DNA of 64,000 bases from Salinicola corii (lineage in GTDB: Bacteria > Pseudomonadota > Gammaproteobacteria > Pseudomonadales > Halomonadaceae). Every line of letters begins with the position of its first letter. Positions within the stretch are counted from its first letter, which is position 1. The stretch is taken from the NCBI RefSeq assembly GCF_008298015.1, contig NZ_VTPX01000006.1:62001-126000 (forward strand), in the 5' to 3' direction. The notes beneath the pieces are model-generated. The model saw nothing but the letters and a program-made list of their open reading frames with translations. It searched no databases and was not told where the DNA came from. Shown in pieces: positions 36,005-44,989 of the stretch. The position numbers and the translations under genes are program-made.

Positions 36005-37768
36005 ATGAGCGATTCATCGGATAGACCCCACAACAAGCGCCGACTGCGCTCGGCCCAGTGGTTCGGTACCGCCGACAAGAACGGCTTCATGTACCGCAGC
36101 TGGATGAAGAACCAGGGCATTCCGGACCACGAGTTCCAGGGCAAGCCGATCATCGGCATCTGCAACACCTGGTCGGAACTGACACCCTGCAACGCGCACT
36201 TCCGCAAGCTCGCCGAGCACGTCAAGAAGGGCGTGCTCGAGGCTGGCGGCTATCCGGTGGAGTTCCCGGTGTTCTCCAACGGCGAGTCCAACCTGAGGCC
36301 GACGGCGATGTTCACCCGCAACCTCGCCAGCATGGATGTCGAGGAGGCGATTCGCGGCAATCCCATGGATGCCGTGGTGCTGCTGGTGGGCTGCGACAAG
36401 ACCACGCCGGCGCTGCTGATGGGGGCGGCGAGCTGCGACATTCCAACGATCGTGGTGACCGGCGGGCCGATGCTCAACGGCAAGCACGAGGGCAAGGACA
36501 TCGGCTCGGGGACCGTGGTCTGGAGACTCTCCGAAGAGGTCAAGGCCGGCAAGATATCGATCCATGAGTTCATGGCCGCCGAAGCCGGCATGTCCCGCTC
36601 GGCCGGCACTTGCAACACCATGGGCACGGCCTCGACCATGGCGTGCATGGCGGAGTCGCTGGGGGTGTCGCTGCCGCACAACGCCGCGATCCCGGCGGTG
36701 GATTCGCGCCGCTACGTGCTCGCTCATCTCTCCGGCAACCGCATCGTCGAGATGGTCGACGAGGATCTCAAGCTGTCGAAGGTACTGACCCGCGAGGCGT
36801 TCGAGAACGCGATTCGAACCAATGCCGCCATCGGCGGTTCGACCAATGCGGTGATCCATCTCAAGGCGATCGCCGGGCGCATCGGGGTCGAGCTGCCGCT
36901 GGACGACTGGACCCGAATCGGTCGCGGCACGCCGACCATCGTCGACCTGCAGCCCTCCGGACGCTTCCTGATGGAGGAGTTCTACTACGCGGGCGGCCTG
37001 CCGGCCGTGCTGCGCCGGTTGGGCGAGGCCGACCGGCTGCCCCACAAGGACGCGCTGACCGTCAACGGCAAGACGATCTGGGAAAACGTTCAGGACGCAC
37101 CGCACTACGACGACAAGGTGATTCGCCCGCTGGACAACCCGCTGCGCGAAGATGGTGGCATCTGTATTCTGCGCGGCAACCTGGCGCCCAACGGTGCGGT
37201 GCTCAAGCCCTCTGCTGCCAGTCCCGAGCTGATGAAGCATCGCGGTCGCGCGGTGGTATTCGAGAACTTCGACGACTACAAGGCGCGCATCAACGATCCC
37301 GAGCTTGAGGTCGAGGCCGACGACATCCTGGTGCTGAAGCACTGCGGTCCGCGGGGTTATCACGGCATGGCGGAAGTCGGCAACATGGGCCTGCCGCCTA
37401 AGATCCTCGAGCAGGGCATCACCGACATGGTGCGTATCTCCGATGCCCGCATGAGTGGTACCGCCTACGGCACGGTGGTGCTGCACGTGGCCCCGGAGGC
37501 GGCCGCCGGCGGACCGCTGGCGGCCGTCCACAACGGCGACTGGATCAGCCTGGACTGTGACAGCGGCAAGCTGGAGCTCGAGGTCGACGACGCCGAGATC
37601 GCGCGTCGTCTGGCCGAGGTCGACCCCACCGCGGCGTCGAACCGGATCGCCAGCAGCGGCGGCTATCGCCAGCTCTACATCGAACGGGTGCTGCAGGCCG
37701 ACGAGGGGTGCGACTTCGACTTCCTGCGCGGCTGCCGGGGCGCCGAGGTGCCGCGCCACTCGCACTGA
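36005..37768 (+). CDS. araC: Sugar-acid dehydratase, L-arabonate dehydratase type
   Basis: This 587-residue enzyme of the IlvD/Edd family removes water from an aldonic acid to give a 2-keto-3-deoxy acid. Cysteines in ICNTWSELTPCN, VGCDKTTP and AGTCNTMGTAST are placed to hold an Fe-S cluster. The active-site region SGTAYGTVVLH is near residue 485. Overall pattern and the C-terminal LRGCRGAEVP-like end match L-arabonate dehydratases better than IlvD (longer, and part of ilv operons) or Edd. D-xylonate, D-fuconate or D-galactonate remain possible substrates. It follows the permease gene and the araFGH operon. The symbol is that of the oxidative arabinose pathway, not the regulator AraC. Confidence 0.82.
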   Translation: MSDSSDRPHNKRRLRSAQWFGTADKNGFMYRSWMKNQGIPDHEFQGKPIIGICNTWSELTPCNAHFRKLAEHVKKGVLEAGGYPVEFPVFSNGESNLRPTAMFTRNLASMDVEEAIRGNPMDAVVLLVGCDKTTPALLMGAASCDIPTIVVTGGPMLNGKHEGKDIGSGTVVWRLSEEVKAGKISIHEFMAAEAGMSRSAGTCNTMGTASTMACMAESLGVSLPHNAAIPAVDSRRYVLAHLSGNRIVEMVDEDLKLSKVLTREAFENAIRTNAAIGGSTNAVIHLKAIAGRIGVELPLDDWTRIGRGTPTIVDLQPSGRFLMEEFYYAGGLPAVLRRLGEADRLPHKDALTVNGKTIWENVQDAPHYDDKVIRPLDNPLREDGGICILRGNLAPNGAVLKPSAASPELMKHRGRAVVFENFDDYKARINDPELEVEADDILVLKHCGPRGYHGMAEVGNMGLPPKILEQGITDMVRISDARMSGTAYGTVVLHVAPEAAAGGPLAAVHNGDWISLDCDSGKLELEVDDAEIARRLAEVDPTAASNRIASSGGYRQLYIERVLQADEGCDFDFLRGCRGAEVPRHSH

Positions 37769-37803
37769 GGTGGCCGTAGGGCGGATTCAGACAGCAACTT
37801 GCA

Positions 37804-38223
37804 TCATTCGCCCATCAGCGTGGCGGTGACCTTTCTGGCGCCGCCATGTTGGCGATGTTCGCCCAGCCAGATGCCCTGCCAGGTGCCGGTGAGCAGGCGG
37901 CCGTTTTCCACCGCCAGGGTCAGTTGGGTGCCGAACAGGCTCGCCAGCACGTGAGCGGGCATGTCGTCTGCGCCTTCCAGCGTGTGCCGCATCCCGGAGA
38001 GGTTCTCGGGTGCCAACTGGCTGGCGAACAGCGCCATGTCGTGGCGCACGTCAGGATCGGCGTTCTCGTTGAGGGTCAGCGAGGCCGAGGTGTGCATCAA
38101 CTGCAGATGGAGCAGGCCGGTACGGATCTCGGCCAGCCGTGGCAGTGCCGCCAGGACCTCGTCGGTGACCAGATGAAAGCCGCGCGGGCGCGCGGTGAGC
38201 GTGAAGGGTTGACGATGCCACAT
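37804..38223 (-). CDS. yjbQ: YjbQ-family protein (secondary thiamine-phosphate synthase type)
   Basis: This 139-residue protein belongs to the UPF0047/YjbQ family, small trimeric barrels with low thiamine-phosphate synthase activity in E. coli but no settled main function. Conserved segments are LMHTSASLTLNEN near residue 45, MRHTLEGADDMPAH near 80 and the closing GTWQGIWLGEHR; the histidines probably bind a metal. The ATG at 38223 follows GAGGAG and is preferred to an upstream in-frame start. It converges on the dehydratase gene with only 35 bp between the stops, so it belongs to a different transcript. Confidence 0.88.
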   Translation of the reverse strand: MWHRQPFTLTARPRGFHLVTDEVLAALPRLAEIRTGLLHLQLMHTSASLTLNENADPDVRHDMALFASQLAPENLSGMRHTLEGADDMPAHVLASLFGTQLTLAVENGRLLTGTWQGIWLGEHRQHGGARKVTATLMGE

Positions 38224-38475
38224 GGCCGAGACTCCTCGATCGATTTTCTGAAAGTCGGCATGATCGGTCGGGACTGGATGAGGTGCCGACACGCCGCGGG
38301 GGCTGTCTGGGACCAAAGTCCGCTGGTCACGCCGTTTGGCGGTGTCCTACTCTGACATGTCCGATCCCCCGGCTGCGAGCGTCGGGGCCGCTGGCGGATG
38401 TTGCATCTTTCGCCGTGCTCGCACCGCAGTCGGCGGCAATGTCGTCTTCATGTGGCACAAAATCAGGAGTGCGTC

Positions 38476-39261
38476 ATGACTACCCCTCGTCTTTACATGT
38501 TCCAGACCGGCACGCTCAAGTGCCGGGTGTGCAATATCAAGATGAATGCGGGGCTGGACGAGTACGAGATCCCCGTGCCCTGGTATCTCATCACGCACCC
38601 GGAGGGAAATGTCGTCATCGATGGTGGCTGTGCCGTCGAGTGCGCCAGCGATCCCGAGAAGCACTGGGGCGATATCACCGCGGTCTACTGGCCCGTGATG
38701 CGTGAGGAGGAAGGTTGTGTCCAGGCGCTGAAGAATTTCGGCATCGAACCCGAGGACATTCGCTATGTCCTGCACAGCCATCTGCACCTGGACCACACCG
38801 GGGCGACCGGGCGCTTTCCCAACGCCACTCATATCGTCAGACGTCGCGAATACGAGTATGCCATGGCCCCGGACTGGTTCTCCGCCGGCGGCTATATTCG
38901 CGCGGACTTCGACCGCCCCGGATTGAAGTGGCATCTGCTCGAGGATGGCGACGACGGCTACGACGTCTTCGGCGACGGCACCATTCGTTTCATCTTCACG
39001 CCCGGCCATGCGCCTGGGCATGCCAGTTTCCTGCTCCGCTTGCCCGAGACCGGGCCGGTGCTGTTGGCCGTGGACGCGGCATACACCACCGATCACTGGG
39101 AGGAGAAGGCCTTGCCGGGCTTTCTTGCCTCGACCGTGGACACGGTGCGATCCGTGCGCAAATTACATGCCCTGGTCGAGAAGACCGGCGCACTCGTGGT
39201 GACCGGGCATGACCCGGTGGCATGGCCGACATTCCGTCATGCGCCCGAATACTACTCGTGA
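38476..39261 (+). CDS. attM: N-acyl homoserine lactonase / lactonase, AttM (BlcC) type
   Basis: This 261-residue metallo-beta-lactamase-fold enzyme opens lactone rings. The dinuclear zinc motif HLHLDH is at residues 102-107, with further ligands in TPGHAPGH, DAAYTTDHW and VTGHDP. The whole chain, including FQTGTLKC, EIPVPWYLITHPEG, RYVLHSHLHLDHTGA and LPGFLASTVDTVRSV, closely follows AttM/BlcC of Agrobacterium, which hydrolyses gamma-butyrolactone and acyl-homoserine lactones. CAGGAG precedes ATG 38476. An alcohol dehydrogenase gene lies 111 bp downstream on the same strand. Quorum quenching is possible, but lactone catabolism may be its main job. Confidence 0.9.
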   Translation: MTTPRLYMFQTGTLKCRVCNIKMNAGLDEYEIPVPWYLITHPEGNVVIDGGCAVECASDPEKHWGDITAVYWPVMREEEGCVQALKNFGIEPEDIRYVLHSHLHLDHTGATGRFPNATHIVRRREYEYAMAPDWFSAGGYIRADFDRPGLKWHLLEDGDDGYDVFGDGTIRFIFTPGHAPGHASFLLRLPETGPVLLAVDAAYTTDHWEEKALPGFLASTVDTVRSVRKLHALVEKTGALVVTGHDPVAWPTFRHAPEYYS

Positions 39262-39372
39262 TCATGGCTCTTCATCACGACTCCTCTCTGATCGTGCCGC
39301 CAGGCAGACGAACGTAAACCACGCCCGGCTCGTTCAAGCGAGCCAGGGCGATCCGTGAAATGGGATGCTGAT

Positions 39373-40500
39373 ATGAAAATCCATGCCGCCGTGATTCATG
39401 AAATGCACAGGCCCCGACCCTATCGGGAATCGATGCCGCTGTCGGTCGAGGAGGTCGAGCTGGAGGGGCCGGGACCGGGTGAGGTTCTGGTCAAGATGCG
39501 TGCCGCTGGGCTGTGTCATTCGGATCTGTCCACGATCAACGGGGATCGGCCACGACCGTTGCCGATGGTGCTGGGGCATGAGGCGGCCGGCGAGGTCGCC
39601 GAAGTCGGCGAGGGCGTAACCGACCTGGCGCCGGGCGATCATGTGGTGTTCTCCTTCGCGCCGAGCTGCGGGGCGTGTTCTTCGTGTCTGTCCGGACGAG
39701 CGGCGCTGTGTCAGCCCGGTGCGGCGGCCAACACCGCCGGGCATCTGCTTGGTGGTGGCATGCGGCTGCACAAGGGCAACGACAAGATCTATCACCATAT
39801 CGGCGTTTCCGGTTTCGCCGAATATACGGTGGCTTCGCGGCGTTCGTTGACCAAGATCGACGAGAACCTTCCCTTTCACATTGCGGCCCTGTTCGGCTGC
39901 GCGGTACTGACCGGCGTTGGTGCCGTGGTGCACACTGCCGGGCTCCGGCTGGGGCAGTCGGTACTGGTCGTCGGCCTGGGTGGCGTGGGGCTGGCGGCGG
40001 TGATGGGGGCGGTCGGCGGCGGCGCGCGGCAGGTGATCGCGGCGGATATCGCGCTGGACAAGCTCGAGACGGCCAAGGCGATGGGGGCGACGCACATCGT
40101 CAACAGCGGCGATCCTGACGCCATCGAGCAGGTGCGCGAGATCAGCGGCGGCGGGGTGGATATCGCCGCGGAGTTCGCGGGCGTCGCCAAGGCGCTCGAG
40201 TTCGCCTATGAATCCACCGGCCGCGGCGGCACCACCGTGACCTCCGGCCTGCCGCATCCCGACGTCCGGCTCGCCATCAGTCCGACGCGCATGGTCGCCG
40301 AGGAGCGCACGCTGAAAGGCTCCTATCTCGGCGGGCACGTGCCATCGCTGGACGTGCCCGAGTATATCGCGCTCTATCAGTCGGGAAGACTGCCCGTCGA
40401 CAAGCTGCTGACCCATCGGCTAACACTCGACGAGATCAATCTCGGCTTCGATCGTCTGGCCGACGGGAAGGCGATTCGCCAGATCATCGATTTCGACTGA
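39373..40500 (+). CDS. Zinc-dependent alcohol dehydrogenase
   Basis: This 375-residue medium-chain dehydrogenase oxidises alcohols with NAD+ or NADP+. The catalytic zinc ligands are in AGLCHSD and GHEAAGEV, four structural zinc cysteines are in SCGACSSCLSGRAALC, and the Rossmann motif GLGGVGLAAV is near residue 200. It looks like the class III/long-chain alcohol branch. The start is uncertain between ATG 39373 and GTG 39355. Placement after the AttM-type lactonase suggests it may oxidise the hydroxy acid released from a lactone, such as 4-hydroxybutyrate. The succinate semialdehyde dehydrogenase expected for that route is not in the window. Confidence 0.87.
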   Translation: MKIHAAVIHEMHRPRPYRESMPLSVEEVELEGPGPGEVLVKMRAAGLCHSDLSTINGDRPRPLPMVLGHEAAGEVAEVGEGVTDLAPGDHVVFSFAPSCGACSSCLSGRAALCQPGAAANTAGHLLGGGMRLHKGNDKIYHHIGVSGFAEYTVASRRSLTKIDENLPFHIAALFGCAVLTGVGAVVHTAGLRLGQSVLVVGLGGVGLAAVMGAVGGGARQVIAADIALDKLETAKAMGATHIVNSGDPDAIEQVREISGGGVDIAAEFAGVAKALEFAYESTGRGGTTVTSGLPHPDVRLAISPTRMVAEERTLKGSYLGGHVPSLDVPEYIALYQSGRLPVDKLLTHRLTLDEINLGFDRLADGKAIRQIIDFD

Positions 40501-40696
40501 GTGCGTCTGGTCCCCCGGTGGAGGCGCTCTCCGGTGTATTATGGCTGCCTCCCGACATCCGCCGCGCGAAGTGGATGCAGTGTGGCCAGCGACTGACTGC
40601 TAGTCTTGACTGAGTCTAACGAGAACCTGGGGATCGGCGGTGTGTCGATCTCCCGTGGTTCCCTGGCATTTCATCCGTCATCGATAGGAGAAGGTC

Positions 40697-42076
40697 ATGG
40701 CTCAGACACGAGTCGAGCGCGATAGCATGGGCGAACTGAACGTTCCCGAGAGCGCACTCTATGGCGCGCAGACCCAGCGTGCCGTCAACAATTTTCCGAT
40801 CAGCGGCCAACCGCTGCCACCGGCATTCATTACCGCAGTCGCGCATATCAAGCGTGCCGCCGCGGAGGTCAACCGTGAGTTGGGGTTGCTGGACGATGAC
40901 AGGGCGAGAGCCATCATGGCGGCGGCCGACGAGATCATCGACGGCAAGCACGCCGATCAGTTCCCGATCGATGTCTTCCAGACGGGATCGGGAACTTCGA
41001 CAAATATGAACGTCAACGAGGTGATCTCTCACTTGGCCAGCCGGGGAGGCCTGGAGGTCGGCCCCAACGATCACGTCAACATGGGGCAGTCGAGCAACGA
41101 TGTGATCCCCACGGCCATTCACCTCGCCGCGGCGACACAGGTTCGTGAGCGCCTGTTGCCGGCGCTCAACTATCTGAGATCAACCATCGACGACAAGGCA
41201 AAAGAGGTCGATGACGTAGTCAAGACCGGGCGTACGCACCTGATGGATGCGATGCCGGTTCGCCTGAGCCAGGAGCTCGGTGGCTGGTCCAGCCAGGTCG
41301 ATCAATCGATCGAACGACTGGGAGACGGTCTCAAGCGCATGACCCGCTTGGCGTTGGGAGGCACGGCCGTCGGGACCGGCGTCAATGCTCATCCCGATTT
41401 TGCCGAAAAGGTGGCGCAGCGCCTCGCTATCGATACGCACCTCGACTTTCGGCCCAATGACAGTTTCTTCGCTAGCCTGGCGTCCCAGGACGCGGCGGTG
41501 GAACTCTCGGGCCATCTCAAGACCTATGCCGTCGCGGTGATGAAGATCGCCAACGATCTGCGCTGGATGAACTCCGGTCCGCTCGGTGGTCTGGGCGAGA
41601 TCGAGTTGGAGGCACTGCAGCCGGGCAGTTCGATCATGCCAGGCAAGGTCAATCCGGTGATCCCGGAATCCGCGGCCCAGGTCGCCGCTCAGGTCATCGG
41701 CAATGATGCCGCCATTACGGTGGGCGGACAGAGTGGCAACTTCCAGCTCAATGTGATGCTGCCGTTGATTGCGCACAACTTGTTGGGCTCGATCAAGCTG
41801 CTGGCCAATGTGAGCCGCCTGTTGGCCGACCGCGCCATCGCCACTTTCAACGTACGTCGTGACAACATCGAGAGCCCGCTATCGAAGAATCCGATTCTGG
41901 TGACCGCGCTCAACTCCGTGATCGGCTACAACGCGGCAGCGGCGGTAGCCAAGAAAGCCTATCAGGCAGGGCGGCCGATCATCGATGTGGCCGAAGAAGA
42001 AACCGATCTCTCCCGCCAGGAACTGGAGCGCCTGCTTGACCCGGCCAGGCTGACCAGGGGGGGAATCCCGGAGTAG
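40697..42076 (+). CDS. fumC: Class II fumarate hydratase
   Basis: This 459-residue Fe-independent fumarase interconverts fumarate and malate in the citric acid cycle. The superfamily signature GSSIMPGKVNP is near residue 315. The substrate-binding segments TGSGTSTNMNVNEV near 98 and GRTHLMDAMPV near 185 are present. The N-terminal E-R-D-S-M-G-E-L start is typical of FumC. AGGAGAAGG lies before ATG 40697. As an iron-free enzyme it is often induced under oxidative or iron stress. It is a single-gene unit ending in a 14-bp hairpin. Confidence 0.96.
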   Translation: MAQTRVERDSMGELNVPESALYGAQTQRAVNNFPISGQPLPPAFITAVAHIKRAAAEVNRELGLLDDDRARAIMAAADEIIDGKHADQFPIDVFQTGSGTSTNMNVNEVISHLASRGGLEVGPNDHVNMGQSSNDVIPTAIHLAAATQVRERLLPALNYLRSTIDDKAKEVDDVVKTGRTHLMDAMPVRLSQELGGWSSQVDQSIERLGDGLKRMTRLALGGTAVGTGVNAHPDFAEKVAQRLAIDTHLDFRPNDSFFASLASQDAAVELSGHLKTYAVAVMKIANDLRWMNSGPLGGLGEIELEALQPGSSIMPGKVNPVIPESAAQVAAQVIGNDAAITVGGQSGNFQLNVMLPLIAHNLLGSIKLLANVSRLLADRAIATFNVRRDNIESPLSKNPILVTALNSVIGYNAAAAVAKKAYQAGRPIIDVAEEETDLSRQELERLLDPARLTRGGIPE

Positions 42077-42142
42077 CTTCCGTCTTCACTTTCGGCCAAT
42101 GTCTCCCGCCAATGCCCATGCGAGGGGCATTCGGCAGCCGAT

Positions 42143-42178
42143 ACGACAACGCCACCTCGAAATGGGTGGCGTTGTCGT
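42143..42178. repeat. Perfect 14-bp hairpin between fumC and the EEP gene
   Basis: ACGACAACGCCACC (42143-42156) pairs perfectly with GGTGGCGTTGTCGT (42165-42178) around the 8-base loop TCGAAATG. No T-run follows on either strand, so it is a terminator-like structure of uncertain strength between two convergent genes. Confidence 0.6.
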
Positions 42179-42207
42179 CAAGATGGATTGCCTCGGGCGA
42201 GGAGGGT

Positions 42208-43242
42208 TCAGACAGGCGCCTCGCCATGACGATCCTGCGCTTCTTCGATGGTTTCTTCCGCGTCTTCCTGCTCGTCGCTATCAGCTTTTTCGGGCTCGTT
42301 CTCGGTCGCGCGGGTCGGGTTGTGACGTATCGTGACCAAGATCGGGAAGTGATCGGATCCCATTTCCGGCAACCGCTCCATATGGACGAGAGTGAAATGC
42401 TCGGTGACGAAGACGTGATCCAGGGGCCAGCGCAGCATCGGATATTTGGCGTGGAAGGTGCTGTACTGGCCGCGTCCGCGACGCAGATCGAGCATGCCGC
42501 TGATCCTGCAGAACAGTTTCGTCGTCGGTGACCAGGCGACATCATTGAGATCCCCGGCAATGACGGTGGGTTCATTGCTCTCGGCGATGGTCTGGCCCAC
42601 CAGCAGCAGTTCCGCGTCGCGCCATAGCGACTCATCGCTTTCCGATGGCGCGGGCGGCCTTGGGTGCAGGGCGTGGAAGCGAATACGACTACCGTCTCTC
42701 ATCTTTACCCAGGCGTGAATCGAGGGGATGTCGTCCTGGATCAGGCATTTGACCTTGACATCTTCCAGTGGCAGACGGGAGTAGAGATGCATCCCGTAGA
42801 GATTGTCGAGAGGGATGCGCACCGCTTCCGGCATCGACTTGCCGATGGCGGCGTCCAGTTGATCTCCCCACCACTGATCGGACTCCAGCGTCAGCAAGAT
42901 ATCGGGTTCGTGCTCGTGGACCAGATCGATCAACTTCGATGCCTGGCGATTGGGGGTCAGCACGTTGGAGACGAGCAGCTTGAGTTCGTGTTCCGGCGCG
43001 TATGAGTTGGATCTGACTACCGTACATCTGGCCAGGGGCGTCCACGGGTAGATGCGCGCCCACTGAATGACCGCCGCGATCACACTGGCGGTAACGCCGG
43101 CCCAATGCCACCAGCTTACGGGTTCGAACGCGAGTTGAATCAGCGCCAGAATGGTGGCGACGATGGCGATCTGGAGAAGCGGGAAATCGAAACTGCGAAC
43201 GCTCCAGTGGCGAATTCGCATGTAAGGCGCCAGGGTGATCAA
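42208..43242 (-). CDS. Endonuclease/exonuclease/phosphatase (EEP) family protein, 5' end frameshifted
   Basis: This 344-codon frame encodes a short membrane region followed by an EEP domain. Hydrophobic segments (about residues 20-60) precede the catalytic domain, which shows SNVLTPN, LTLESD, AGDLNDVAW and GSDHFPI, the Mg-dependent phosphoesterase motifs. Only a TTG (43242) or an ATG at MRIRHW (43221) is available as a start in this frame, and neither has a good ribosome site. Removing one copy of the 19-bp tandem repeat at 43245-43282 joins this frame to a plausible TTG start at 43303 with AAGGA upstream. That adds a further hydrophobic helix, typical of these membrane-anchored proteins. The gene may therefore be broken, phase-variable or misassembled. 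Confidence 0.75.
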   Translation of the reverse strand: MITLAPYMRIRHWSVRSFDFPLLQIAIVATILALIQLAFEPVSWWHWAGVTASVIAAVIQWARIYPWTPLARCTVVRSNSYAPEHELKLLVSNVLTPNRQASKLIDLVHEHEPDILLTLESDQWWGDQLDAAIGKSMPEAVRIPLDNLYGMHLYSRLPLEDVKVKCLIQDDIPSIHAWVKMRDGSRIRFHALHPRPPAPSESDESLWRDAELLLVGQTIAESNEPTVIAGDLNDVAWSPTTKLFCRISGMLDLRRGRGQYSTFHAKYPMLRWPLDHVFVTEHFTLVHMERLPEMGSDHFPILVTIRHNPTRATENEPEKADSDEQEDAEETIEEAQDRHGEAPV

Positions 43243-43244
43243 CA

Positions 43245-43282
43245 GCGCGAGGCAGCCGAGAAAGCGCGAGGCAGCCGAGAAA
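43245..43282. repeat. 19-bp perfect tandem duplication at the 5' end of the EEP gene
   Basis: GCGCGAGGCAGCCGAGAAA occurs at 43245-43263 and again at 43264-43282 with no gap. Nineteen is not a multiple of three, so the duplication shifts the reading frame between the natural N terminus and the rest of the gene. Confidence 0.95.
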
Positions 43283-43414
43283 GCTAAACAGGAGTTGCAG
43301 CAAGGGAGGATTCCTTGTGTCGGAGTAGGGCGCCGTGCTGGGTCAAGCGTAGCAGAAACGCGATTCGTACCCTCGACAGTATGGTTTTCCGAGAACCTCG
43401 TGACAGCTAATTCC

Positions 43415-44941
43415 TCATGATACTTTGGATAGGGAGTCTAGAGCGACGATGCCGGGATGCTGGTCGAGGTAGCGCGACAGCGTCTGCTGTTCGTCGCTGG
43501 TCAGACGTAGCCCCAACTTGCTGCGTCTCCACAGGATGTCCGCGCTGGTGCGCGCCCACTCGTGCTCGATCAGGTAGTCGACTTCGGCACGGGTGAGGCC
43601 ACTGCCGAAATGCTGGCCGAGATCTTCCTGGCTCTGCTTGCCGTTCAGGAAATCGAGACAGAGTGAACCGTAGCTGGAAGCGAACCGCTCAACCCGTTCC
43701 CGTCCGAGAAACGGGTATTCATCCACGAGTCGATCGGCGAATGCCTGGCGTGACTCGATATCGCCGCCGGGCAGCCTGGCGTCGGCCGTCCAGGGTTGCC
43801 CCATGGTAGGCAGCAATGGCTCGAGTTTACGCATGGCCGCCTCGGCGAGCTTGCGGTAGGTGGTGATCTTGCCGCCGAAGATCGACAGCATCGGCGCGCC
43901 GTGCCGGTCGAGGTCGAGGGTATAATCGCGGGTCATCGCTGACGGGTTTTCCGACTCGTCGTCACAAAGCGGGCGGACGCCGGCGTAGGTCGAAATCACG
44001 TCCTCGCGGCTCAGCTGCTTGACGAAGTGAGAGTTGAGCACGTCGAGCAGATAGTCGATCTCCTCGTCGTTGATGCTGACCTGGGAGGGATCGCCCTGGT
44101 AACGGCGATCGGTGGTGCCGATCAGGCTATAGCGCTGCTGGTAAGGCAGCACGAAGACGATACGACCATCGCGATTCTGCAGAATGTAGGCGCGATCGTC
44201 ATCATTGAGCCGCGGCACGATCAGATGGCTGCCCTGAATCATGCGGATGCCGTAGCGCGAGTCGCGCTTGGCATTGCCCTTGACGAAAGACTCCACCCAA
44301 GGGCCGGCGGCATTGACCAGCACCTTGGCACGCTGTTCCTGGCGCTTCCCGGTATCCAGGTTCTCGAGGCTGACCACCCACTGACCGTGCTCCTCGCGAG
44401 CCTCGACGCAGCGCGTGCGAACTCGGATGTCGGCACCTTTTTCCCGTGCCTGGATCGCGTTCAGCACGACTAGCCGAGCATCGTCCACCCAGCAGTCGGA
44501 GTACTCGAATCCGCGCTTTATCGTCGGCACCAACGGGCTTTCCGAACCGAATCGCAGGCGCTTGGCGTTGGGCAGGCTGTCGCGGTGGCTGAGATGATCG
44601 TAGAGAAAGAGGCCGGCGCGAATCATCCAGCCGGGCCGCAGGTGCGGCTGATGAGGCAGGATGAAGCGCAACGGCCAGACGATGTGCGGCGCTTTGCGCA
44701 GCATGACTTCCCGTTCCTTCAGCGCTTCGCGCACCAGGCGAAATTCGCGGTGCTCGAGATAGCGCAATCCTCCGTGGATCAGCTTGCTGCTGGCGGAAGA
44801 GGTGGCACTGGCCAGGTCCGACTGCTCGCACAGCAGCACGGAGAGGCCCCGGCCGGCGGCGTCGTTGGCGATGCCGGTGCCATTGATGCCGCCGCCGACG
44901 ACGATGAGATCGTGGACGTGGTGCTGCGTCGTTGAGGCCAT
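43415..44941 (-). CDS. glpD: Aerobic glycerol-3-phosphate dehydrogenase
   Basis: This 508-residue FAD enzyme oxidises sn-glycerol 3-phosphate to DHAP and feeds electrons to quinone at the inner membrane. The FAD fold is GGGINGTGIANDAAGRG near residue 16, followed by the GlpD signatures SSASSKLIHGGLRYLE near 48 and IFGGKITTYRKLAE near 345. Length equals E. coli GlpD (501). GGAGG precedes ATG 44941. A GlpR-type operator lies 29 bases upstream, and glpR is the next gene upstream on the same strand. The EEP gene follows downstream. Confidence 0.96.
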   Translation of the reverse strand: MASTTQHHVHDLIVVGGGINGTGIANDAAGRGLSVLLCEQSDLASATSSASSKLIHGGLRYLEHREFRLVREALKEREVMLRKAPHIVWPLRFILPHQPHLRPGWMIRAGLFLYDHLSHRDSLPNAKRLRFGSESPLVPTIKRGFEYSDCWVDDARLVVLNAIQAREKGADIRVRTRCVEAREEHGQWVVSLENLDTGKRQEQRAKVLVNAAGPWVESFVKGNAKRDSRYGIRMIQGSHLIVPRLNDDDRAYILQNRDGRIVFVLPYQQRYSLIGTTDRRYQGDPSQVSINDEEIDYLLDVLNSHFVKQLSREDVISTYAGVRPLCDDESENPSAMTRDYTLDLDRHGAPMLSIFGGKITTYRKLAEAAMRKLEPLLPTMGQPWTADARLPGGDIESRQAFADRLVDEYPFLGRERVERFASSYGSLCLDFLNGKQSQEDLGQHFGSGLTRAEVDYLIEHEWARTSADILWRRSKLGLRLTSDEQQTLSRYLDQHPGIVALDSLSKVS

Positions 44942-44969
44942 ACCGTCCTCCGGGAAGGATAATGGAGTG

Positions 44970-44989
44970 AATGTTCGATTACGAAAATA
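44970..44989 (-). promoter_or_regulatory. GlpR operator before glpD
   Basis: AATGTTCGAT and TACGAAAATA form two adjacent half-sites, and each fits the E. coli GlpR half-site consensus WATKYTCGWW when read in its own direction. A third partial site, CGAACAT, lies at 45003-45009. The position directly before glpD supports repression by the neighbouring GlpR. Confidence 0.75.

Noticed and set aside
36005-37768. Dihydroxyacid dehydratase IlvD
   Set aside because: It is shorter than proteobacterial IlvD, its sequence pattern is of the arabonate/sugar-acid branch, and it sits in a sugar locus rather than with ilv genes.
42689-43303. 204-codon frame starting at TTG 43303
   Set aside because: Only its first codons, up to the duplication, are meaningful; the rest is the wrong frame of the EEP gene.
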